From: an uncultured Collinsella sp.
GTDB lineage: Bacteria > Actinomycetota > Coriobacteriia > Coriobacteriales > Coriobacteriaceae
Direction of reading: 5' to 3'
NCBI GenBank assembly: GCA_959604825.1
Contig: CAUHCN010000010.1
Location: 1-64,000, forward strand
DNA length: 64,000 nt
Within the stretch, counting starts at the first letter, position 1. Each line of letters opens with the position of its first letter. This document shows, one piece after another, positions 8,562-15,068 of the stretch. Position numbers and translations under genes: made by a program. Below the pieces are notes generated by a model that had not been told where the DNA came from, did not search any database, and saw only the letters and a list, made by a program, of their open reading frames with translations.

Positions 8562-8741
8562 ATGAAAACGTGTATCGGAGTTGGCAAGACCCGCTGCCAC
8601 GGGTGCCATCCGTGTTCCCATCTTATCTGCAAGCGTTCCGTTGCGCAAGCGTTGCGGCAAACGATTGAAAGACGCAGACAGGATGAATTTGTGTCCGCAC
8701 GGGCCCGTAGACTTCTCAACTACGTTGTGGATGCTCGCTAA
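8562..8741 (+). CDS. possible 59-residue cysteine-rich microprotein
   Basis: An open frame starts at ATG 8562 and ends at 8741. It is rich in Cys and His near the start (C4, C12, C15, C18 and C23 in TRCHGCHPCSHLIC), followed by a basic helix. The spacing could bind a metal. It lies in the otherwise empty gap after the aldehyde dehydrogenase and just before another small gene. No strong ribosome-binding site is visible, so it may be chance. I recognise no family. Confidence 0.35.
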   Translation: MKTCIGVGKTRCHGCHPCSHLICKRSVAQALRQTIERRRQDEFVSARARRLLNYVVDAR

Positions 8742-8759
8742 TCGGTAATGGAGGCGCAC

Positions 8760-8939
8760 GTGTTTGATGACGATGACCTGTTCGATCTGACAGACGATCC
8801 GTTTGAGTGGGATATGCTACTCGATGACGATGAGTTGGAGCAGGACCGTAAGAAGCGGCAGGGCAAGAAGACGCGGGATGACGCTTCGAAAAAGCAGGAC
8901 AAGCGTCGCCGAGGTCTGTTCGGCGGGCTCTTTGGGTGA
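8760..8939 (+). CDS. 59-residue charge-segregated small protein
   Basis: GTG start with GGAGG five bases upstream. An in-frame ATG at 8748 has no such site. The first half is strongly acidic (runs of Asp/Glu), the second strongly basic (KKRQGKK, KRRR), ending in the hydrophobic GLFGGLFG. This polarity suggests an RNA-, DNA- or membrane-associated adaptor. No family is recognised. It is followed closely by a metallophosphoesterase gene. Confidence 0.6.
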   Translation: MFDDDDLFDLTDDPFEWDMLLDDDELEQDRKKRQGKKTRDDASKKQDKRRRGLFGGLFG

Positions 8940-9005
8940 CTGTCTCATCGCCGCGTCTGTATACTAAACAGGTCTTATACGCGTTGCGAAATGAGGACAG
9001 AGACG

Positions 9006-9551
9006 ATGATGTGGTTTACCGCCGACCTGCACCTGGGCGATACGAATATCTTGCACGACATGGATCGACCGTTTGATTCGGTCGAGGAGATGAACCGCAA
9101 GGTCATCGATGCCATCAATGAGTGCGTGGCTGTGGACGACCGCCTCTATATCTTGGGAGACTTTACCTATCGTTTGCCCCTGGCGGAGGCGGTGCGCCTG
9201 CGCGAGCGCATCGAATGTCAGAACGTAACGCTCATCCGCGGTAACCATGACGGCGACTGGGAAGATCCAGACGCGCCGCACATTTGGGATGAGGTGCGCG
9301 ATTATCTGGAGGTCGCCCCCGGTTACGCGAAGGGCCATCGCCTGGTAATGAGCCATTACCCCATGCTCAGCTGGAACGGCAAGGCGCGTGGCGCCATCAT
9401 GTTGCACGGGCATATCCACAGCAGGGGAGACCGCACCAACGCGCGCAACCGCGATCGCGAGCGCCCGGTTCTGCGCTACGACGTTGGCCTCGATGCCAAC
9501 AACTACAAGCCCGTAAGCCGTGACCAAATCCTAGGCTTCTTTGGACTGTAG
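9006..9551 (+). CDS. metallophosphoesterase
   Basis: A 181-residue calcineurin-like phosphoesterase with the full set of metal-binding motifs: DLHLGD near the start, GDFTY, GNHD, SHYP and HGHIHS. The substrate is unknown. Small enzymes of this type act on phosphodiesters or nucleotides. GAGG lies upstream of ATG 9006. An earlier in-frame ATG at 8991 is less well placed. A strong hairpin follows. Confidence 0.85.
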   Translation: MMWFTADLHLGDTNILHDMDRPFDSVEEMNRKVIDAINECVAVDDRLYILGDFTYRLPLAEAVRLRERIECQNVTLIRGNHDGDWEDPDAPHIWDEVRDYLEVAPGYAKGHRLVMSHYPMLSWNGKARGAIMLHGHIHSRGDRTNARNRDRERPVLRYDVGLDANNYKPVSRDQILGFFGL

Positions 9552-9571
9552 CTGTAAGTGCAGGTAGAATG

Positions 9572-9605
9572 AACGCGCCGCGCGGATGGTCTGTGCGGCG
9601 CGTTT
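9572..9605 (+). terminator. terminator after the metallophosphoesterase gene
   Basis: AACGCGCCGC pairs with GCGGCGCGTTT around a 13-base loop. It lies 20 bases after the stop and just before the ribosome-binding site of the PRD gene, so it could also attenuate that gene. Confidence 0.7.
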
Positions 9606-9624
9606 CAGTAGGAGCGATGAATCC

Positions 9625-10461
9625 ATGAGGGCTATCCAGCGCATTAACCATAACGCTGCCATCTGCGAAGACGGCGCGGGGCGTCAGCTTATCGCGCTGG
9701 GTCGCGATATCGGCTTTGGCGATATGCCGCATGAGGTCGACCTGGATGTCATCACGCGTACCTTTTACGGCATTGATTCAAAGTACCTGGCGTTTATTGA
9801 TGAGGTCGACCCCGAGGTGCTGGAGTTTTCTGCTCAGCTGGCTGATATCGCAACCGGACAGCTTTCGTACGAATTGAGCCCTAACCTCCCCATTACACTG
9901 GCGGACCATATCCAGTTTGCCATTAAGCGCGCCCGCGAACACATGGTGGTGTCGTTGCCGCTCGAGCGCGATCTGGAGCAGCTGCATCCCATCGAATACC
10001 GCTTGGGCGAGCTGGCTGTTCGCGGCATCCAGAAAAGCTTCCGTGTGCGTATGCCCCGAAGCGAGGCCGCGGGCATTGCCATGTCGATTGTCAACGCATC
10101 GGTTAAGCCGAGCGAGCGGCGCGTGCTTGCCGAGCAGCACGAGGAGCGACTGCTCGATATGACGGTCGCGATTATTCAAGAAGAGTTGGGTGTGACGGTC
10201 GATCGCTCGTCGTTCGCCTTTGCCCGCTTTGCCACTCATGTGCGCTATCTGCTCGACCGCGTGGCAAAGAAAGAGCCGATCGATACCGAGAACTCCGGTC
10301 TTTACGACGTGCTCGTGGAGCAGTATCCGGCGGCATCGCGTTGCGCTCACCGTGTCGACGATCTGATTCAAGAGACCTTTGGCGAGCCATTGGCCCAAGA
10401 GGAGCTCGTCTATCTGATCATGCATGTGAATCGCGTGGCTTCTGTCCACTCGGATAAATAG
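9625..10461 (+). CDS. BglG/LicT-type transcriptional antiterminator with two PRDs
   Basis: RNA-binding regulator of PTS genes. The first about 55 residues form a CAT RNA-binding domain (RAIQRINHNAAICED...GRDIGFG). Two PTS regulation domains follow, with phosphorylatable histidines in the HIQFAIKRAREH and HVRYLLDR/HRVDDLIQ segments. The 278-residue length is typical. The ATG at 9625 (AGGAG upstream) begins at the conserved N-terminus. It sits directly upstream of an RNA antiterminator-like site and a PTS permease, which identifies the target. In the known model, EII phosphorylation switches it off without substrate. Confidence 0.92.
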   Translation: MRAIQRINHNAAICEDGAGRQLIALGRDIGFGDMPHEVDLDVITRTFYGIDSKYLAFIDEVDPEVLEFSAQLADIATGQLSYELSPNLPITLADHIQFAIKRAREHMVVSLPLERDLEQLHPIEYRLGELAVRGIQKSFRVRMPRSEAAGIAMSIVNASVKPSERRVLAEQHEERLLDMTVAIIQEELGVTVDRSSFAFARFATHVRYLLDRVAKKEPIDTENSGLYDVLVEQYPAASRCAHRVDDLIQETFGEPLAQEELVYLIMHVNRVASVHSDK

Positions 10462-10573
10462 GCTCTCTGGTATTTCCTTTCCGTCATGGCGACCGTTCGC
10501 GGGTCGTTTGCTACCGTTCGTCGGTAATCTGAGCCGCAACGAACGCATCTGCCGCATATACTCGCCGTGTGTT

Positions 10574-10610
10574 GGGTGTTACTCACGGCGCAGCTCCGAG
10601 AGGCACTACC
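10574..10610 (+). promoter_or_regulatory. ribonucleic antiterminator (RAT) site before the PTS gene
   Basis: GGTGTTACTC and the downstream GAGAGGCACTACC resemble the two halves of a LicT-type RAT hairpin (GTTACTG and CAGGCAAAACC in known examples). The 3' half overlaps the left arm of the terminator at 10603, which is the arrangement needed for an either/or RNA switch. Confidence 0.65.
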
Positions 10611-10663
10611 GATTCTGCCGAGACCATAATTGGGTCTCTGTCGGTTGTGCGCGGGGCTTTTTT
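10603..10663 (+). terminator. regulated terminator upstream of the PTS EIIBC gene
   Basis: GCAC-T-ACCGA and GAGACC (10603-10625) pair with GGTCTC, TCGGT and GTGC (10633-10650). A six-T run ends at 10663. The left arm shares ten bases with the RAT, so antiterminator binding should prevent this hairpin. It lies about 140 bases before the EIIBC start. Confidence 0.7.
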
Positions 10664-10801
10664 CATGTCGATCCACCCGGGAATCACATGCAAATCAATC
10701 TCTTGCCAACTGGTATCGCGCGCTGCGCAGGCGCGAGCGGAATCGTGCGTCTTGGTGCCGTGAAGTCCCACGGCCTTTAGTTGGAAGAGAAGGGATTCGA
10801 C

Positions 10802-12250
10802 ATGGCTGTCGATAACAAGAAGATTGCCGAGGACGTGCTCGCTGCCGTCGGCGGCGCCTCCAATGTGACGAACGCGACGCACTGCATGACCCGCTTGCGT
10901 CTGAACCTCAAAGATCAGTCCATTCCCAATGATAATGAAGTTAAGAAGATCAAGGGTGTGCTGGGCGCACAGTGGTCTGGCGGCCAGTATCAGGTCATCA
11001 TTGGCCAGAACGTGCCGAAGGTCTATGACGCCGCCATTGCGCTGGGCGTCAAGGGCGAAGGCTCCATTGACGAGAACCTCGATGACGGCACCAAGGAGCC
11101 ACTGACGGTCAAGACTGCGGGCAAGAAGGCCCTTAACTACCTGTCCAAGACAATGTGCATGACGATCCCCATTATCATGGGCGCCGCCATGTTCCGCACA
11201 CTTGCCGTACTTTGCGGCGACGGCATGCTCGGTATCTGGTCTGCCGATTCTGACATCTACAACTTCTTCTACAACTGGATTTACAACGCCGGCTATTATT
11301 TCCTCCCTGTCTATCTGGGTTGGGCTGCCGCAAAGCAGCTCGGCTGCAGCCAGCCGCTCGGCATGATGCTCGGCGGCGTGCTCATTGCCCCCGAGTTCAT
11401 GACGTTGGTCAACGCCGCTGCGGATTCTGGTGCTACGACCACGATGGTTTACGGCGTGCTCCCGGCTCAGCTGAACAACTATTCTGCGACCGTGCTCCCC
11501 ATGCTGCTGTCTATGCCGGTGCTGATGGTCGTCGAGAAGTTCATGAAGAAGATCATCCCCGACATGCTCTCCACGGTGTTTGTGCCCGTGTGCACCATGG
11601 CTGTGATGACCCCCGTTTCCCTGTGCGCCCTAGCTCCGATTGGTTCCATTCTGGGCGACCTGGTCGGCAACTTTATGTTCGGCCTCGGAAACGCTGGCGG
11701 CATCGTCACGATCCTCTCCCTCGTCGCCATTGCTGCGCTTTGGGAGTTCCTGGTTATGACCGGTATGCACCAGGTTCTGATTGCCCTCGGCATTGTGCAG
11801 GTGCTCACCTCAGGGTCTGACTCCTGCGTTATGGTCGCGGGTGCTATCGCTCAGTTCGCCACGTGGGGCATGGCCTTCGGTGCCTTCCTGCGCCTTAAGG
11901 AGGTCGACGAAAAGGGCGCTATGCTTGGTTTCTCGCTCTCCGGCATTGTCGGTGGCGTGACGGAGCCCGCGCTGTATGGCTGCGGCTTTAAGTATACTCG
12001 CTGCCTGGGTGCCATGGTCGCGGGCGGCGCTATCGGCGGCCTGATCGCGGCTCTCACTAATGTGACCACGTATGTTTTGGGCGCAACTAATATCCTTGGT
12101 ATTACAGGTTATGTTGCAGGCGGAACTGCTAATCTCGTATGGGGCTGCGTTGCATCGGGCACTGCATTTGTTGCCGCCGCTGCCATCGCCTACTTCTTTG
12201 GCTTTACCAAGGAGCAGCTCGACGAAGACGCTGCTGCCGCCAAAGCCTAA
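10802..12250 (+). CDS. PTS sugar transporter EIIBC, glucose/beta-glucoside-type
   Basis: Imports and phosphorylates a sugar. Residues 1-about 85 are an EIIB domain with phospho-Cys28 in NATHCMTRLRL. An EIIC domain of about ten membrane segments follows and includes a GGVTEPALYG motif. No EIIA domain is fused, so a separate EIIA is required. The 482-residue start at ATG 10802 has AGAAGGGA upstream, whereas the earlier TTG frame adds nothing conserved. Control by the antiterminator is expected. The downstream ChbG-like gene points to an amino- or acetylated disaccharide, but the substrate is not proven. Confidence 0.9.
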   Translation: MAVDNKKIAEDVLAAVGGASNVTNATHCMTRLRLNLKDQSIPNDNEVKKIKGVLGAQWSGGQYQVIIGQNVPKVYDAAIALGVKGEGSIDENLDDGTKEPLTVKTAGKKALNYLSKTMCMTIPIIMGAAMFRTLAVLCGDGMLGIWSADSDIYNFFYNWIYNAGYYFLPVYLGWAAAKQLGCSQPLGMMLGGVLIAPEFMTLVNAAADSGATTTMVYGVLPAQLNNYSATVLPMLLSMPVLMVVEKFMKKIIPDMLSTVFVPVCTMAVMTPVSLCALAPIGSILGDLVGNFMFGLGNAGGIVTILSLVAIAALWEFLVMTGMHQVLIALGIVQVLTSGSDSCVMVAGAIAQFATWGMAFGAFLRLKEVDEKGAMLGFSLSGIVGGVTEPALYGCGFKYTRCLGAMVAGGAIGGLIAALTNVTTYVLGATNILGITGYVAGGTANLVWGCVASGTAFVAAAAIAYFFGFTKEQLDEDAAAAKA

Positions 12251-12327
12251 AGCATCCGTTCGGTAGGACAATTATCTGGGGCACTTGGCTGCGCTTCAAG
12301 TGTCCCTTTCCGTAGATGGGGGTCAAT

Positions 12328-13092
12328 ATGAAGCAATTGCTCATTCGTGCCGACGATATCGGTTATTCGTATGCCGTTAACCTGGGGATTGCCCGCAGTA
12401 TCAATGAGGGCCTGGTGCGCTCGGCGGGACTTATGCCCAATATGCCCGAGGCCGAGCGTGGCTGGTCGCTCGTGGCGGATGTCGGCATTGCGGTGGGTCA
12501 GCACACCAACGTGTGCCTGGGCAAGCCGTGTGCCGACCCGGCGCTCATTCCGAGCATGCTCAACGAGAACGGCGAGTTCCATAGCAGCCGTACCTTCCGC
12601 GATCATTTTAAGCGCGGCGAGGAGTTGATAGACTTCGACGAGGCCTGCATCGAGATCCGCGCGCAGCATGACCGCTTTGTCGAGATCGTGGGCCGCGAGC
12701 CCGATTACTTTGAGGCCCATGCCGTCATGAGCAAAAACCTTAACCGAGCGATCTCGGCGGTTGCTCAGGAGCTGGGCCTTAAGGAGCAAAAGGCGAGCTT
12801 CGACCCCGCGGCTGTGGTGCATTGCGGAGATACTGATCTGCGCATGGTGATGCGCTCGATGGAGCCGGGCTACGAGCCCAAAGAGGCAATCATGCAGACG
12901 GTTCGCGAGATGGTGGACGGCGAGACGGTCGTCTTTGTGTGCCATCCGGGCTATCTCGATCGTTTTATCCTGGAGAACAGCTCGCTCACGACCGACCGCA
13001 CCAAGGAAGTCGATGCGCTGATCGACCCCGAGCTTCGCACTTGGCTTGAGTCTCAACCTGATCTTCGCCTGATCGACTACCGCGACCTGTAA
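12328..13092 (+). CDS. ChbG/YdjC-like carbohydrate deacetylase
   Basis: A 254-residue YdjC-family enzyme. ChbG members remove one acetyl group from chitobiose-type oligosaccharides. The N-terminal RADDIGYS holds the Asp pair used for metal binding, and HTNV and the later VCHPGYLD provide histidines. GGGGG precedes ATG 12328, while ATG 12316 lacks a site. It lies 77 bases after the EIIBC gene on the same strand and is likely in the same operon, processing the imported phosphorylated sugar. A deacetylase of another sugar is possible. Confidence 0.85.
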   Translation: MKQLLIRADDIGYSYAVNLGIARSINEGLVRSAGLMPNMPEAERGWSLVADVGIAVGQHTNVCLGKPCADPALIPSMLNENGEFHSSRTFRDHFKRGEELIDFDEACIEIRAQHDRFVEIVGREPDYFEAHAVMSKNLNRAISAVAQELGLKEQKASFDPAAVVHCGDTDLRMVMRSMEPGYEPKEAIMQTVREMVDGETVVFVCHPGYLDRFILENSSLTTDRTKEVDALIDPELRTWLESQPDLRLIDYRDL

Positions 13093-13102
13093 GGACCCAA
13101 GT

Positions 13103-13133
13103 CACCACAAAGGGGACAGTCGCCTTTGTGGTG
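13103..13133. repeat. hairpin repeat with GGGGACAG loop
   Basis: CACCACAAAGG pairs perfectly with CCTTTGTGGTG around GGACAGTCG. The loop resembles that of the repeats at 83-136 and 27187-27240, suggesting a related palindromic family. It lies right after the deacetylase stop and before a normal terminator. Confidence 0.6.
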
Positions 13134-13140
13134 GTTCTGG

Positions 13141-13173
13141 CGCCGTTGCCATTATGGCGGCGGCGTCTTTTTT
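13141..13173 (+). terminator. terminator of the PTS/deacetylase operon
   Basis: GCCGTTGCCAT pairs with ATGGCGGCGGC, followed by TCTTTTTT. Confidence 0.85.
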
Positions 13174-13231
13174 GTCCGTGCGGCGCGGTAGAGTGTAGGC
13201 GGTTGAAATTTGCGTCCATCGAGGAGCTGCC

Positions 13232-14989
13232 ATGAACGAGATCAAGTGCCCGCATTGCGGCGAAGTGTTTAAGGGCGATGCGTCCGGCTATGCAGATATC
13301 GTCAAACAGGTGCGCGATGCCGAGTTCTCGCGCGATCTTGATGAGCGTGTGAAGGCGGTCCAGCGCGAGGGCGAGCAGGCGCTGGAGCTTGAGCGTTCGC
13401 GTTCGACGGCTGCCTTGCAAAAGGCAGAGTCTCAGCGCGACGCTGAGCTCGTAGAGCAGAAGAACGCTGCGGCTCAACAGCTGGCGCAAGAAGTCGCCAA
13501 GCGCGATGCCGAGCTTGCCGAGCTGCGCGCCAAGCTCGAAGGCGCTACTGCAGAGCGCGAGAGTGCAAGCCAGCGCGCGGCGGTTGAGGCCCGCGCCGAT
13601 GCTCAAAAGGAGAATGCCGAACTGCAGCGCGAGATCGACAACCTGCGTGCGCAGTTGGGGCGCAAAGATGATGAAGCCAAGCTTGCCGAGGCAGCGGCAC
13701 GCAATGCTGCTCAAAACGACCTGTCCGCACGTGATGCCCAGATTGCCGAGCTGCAAGCCAGGCTCGCCGCGGCGGACAAGGCCCAGGAGATGGCGCTTGC
13801 TGCTGCTGCGGCCGAATCGCAGCGTGAGCTCGAGGCCGCTCGCAGCGAGGCCGAACGTACGCTTGCTGACTATCGCGCGAAGGTTCAGGAGAAGTTTTCC
13901 GTCGCAAAGGCTCAGTCCGAGCAGGAGGCCGAGGGTCTGCGTGCTCAGCTGCGCGAACAGGAACTGACGGCCAAGATGAACCTATCGGAGGCGGTCGCCG
14001 CGGCGGAGCGTGAGCGTGACGAGGCCCGCGCCAAGCTCACGAGTGAGCTGGCGGTGCGCGATTCACGCGAGGAGCAGGCCAAGGCGGCACACGAGCTCGA
14101 ACTTGCGCAGACCAAGCGCGCGAACGAGGAACTGATTCGCTACAAGGATGAAGAGATTGAGCGCCTTAAGGACATGAAGGTCCGCCTGTCCACCAAGATG
14201 GTGGGCGAGTCGCTCGAGCAGCACTGCGAGACCGAGTTTAATCGTCTGCGCATGACGGCGTTTCCCAACGCGTACTTCGAGAAAGATAACGATGCGTCCG
14301 AGGGCACCAAGGGCGACTTTATCTTCCGCGAGTGCGACGCGAGCGGCAACGAGATCATTTCGATCATGTTCGAGATGAAAAACGAGAACGACGAGACCGC
14401 GACCAAACACAAGAACGAGGATTTCTTTAAGAAACTCGATCACGATCGCCGCCAGAAAGGCTGCGAGTATGCGGTGCTCTGCACCCTGCTGGAGCCCGAG
14501 AGTGACCTCTATAACGCGGGTATCGTCGACGTGAGTTACCGCTATGAGAAGATGTACGTGATCCGCCCGCAGTTCTTCATCCCCATGATTACGCTCCTTC
14601 GCAACGCCGCTATGGGTTCGCTTCGCTATAAGCAGGAACTGGCGGAGTACAAACAGCAGAATATCGATGTCACGAACTTCGAAGCCAAGATGGAGAAGTT
14701 CAAGGATGGCTTCTCGCGCAACTACAACCTGGCGAGCAAGCAATTCGAGACGGCAATCAAGGAGATCGATGCCGCCATTAAGCAGCTCGAGAAGACCAAG
14801 GACGACTTGCGCCGCAGCACCGAGAACCTACGCTTGGCCCACAACAAGGCCGATGAGCTTACCATTCGCAAGCTCACATGGGGCAACAAGACCATGAAGG
14901 CAGCGTTTGACGAGGCGCGCGAGGCTGCGCCAGAGACAAACGAGGAGCCAGCCGAGGCGGATTCGTATGAGGTCGAGGATGCCGAGTAA
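13232..14989 (+). CDS. DUF2130 protein: zinc ribbon, long coiled coil, nuclease-like C-terminus
   Basis: A 585-residue protein with an N-terminal CPHCG (Cys6, Cys9), a very long charged Ala/Glu/Arg coiled coil (about residues 30-310) and a C-terminal DUF2130 domain. That domain has GDFIFRE followed by IMFEMKNEN, resembling a PD-(D/E)xK nuclease core, and a further coiled coil. The biological role is not established for the family. GAGGAG precedes the ATG. It is a single gene ending at a bidirectional terminator. Confidence 0.85.
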   Translation: MNEIKCPHCGEVFKGDASGYADIVKQVRDAEFSRDLDERVKAVQREGEQALELERSRSTAALQKAESQRDAELVEQKNAAAQQLAQEVAKRDAELAELRAKLEGATAERESASQRAAVEARADAQKENAELQREIDNLRAQLGRKDDEAKLAEAAARNAAQNDLSARDAQIAELQARLAAADKAQEMALAAAAAESQRELEAARSEAERTLADYRAKVQEKFSVAKAQSEQEAEGLRAQLREQELTAKMNLSEAVAAAERERDEARAKLTSELAVRDSREEQAKAAHELELAQTKRANEELIRYKDEEIERLKDMKVRLSTKMVGESLEQHCETEFNRLRMTAFPNAYFEKDNDASEGTKGDFIFRECDASGNEIISIMFEMKNENDETATKHKNEDFFKKLDHDRRQKGCEYAVLCTLLEPESDLYNAGIVDVSYRYEKMYVIRPQFFIPMITLLRNAAMGSLRYKQELAEYKQQNIDVTNFEAKMEKFKDGFSRNYNLASKQFETAIKEIDAAIKQLEKTKDDLRRSTENLRLAHNKADELTIRKLTWGNKTMKAAFDEAREAAPETNEEPAEADSYEVEDAE

Positions 14990-15010
14990 GGCATAGCGGA
15001 TAGTGAAAAA

Positions 15011-15044
15011 GCGGGGCTGCTGGCGATGTTGCCAACAGCCCCGC
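15011..15044. terminator. bidirectional terminator between convergent genes
   Basis: GCGGGGCTG pairs with CAGCCCCGC. The plus side is followed by a T-rich TTCGTTTCG tract and the minus side by TTTTTCACTA. It serves both the DUF2130 gene and the helicase gene. Confidence 0.85.
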
Positions 15045-15068
15045 TTCGTTTCGTCCCAATATGCTTGG

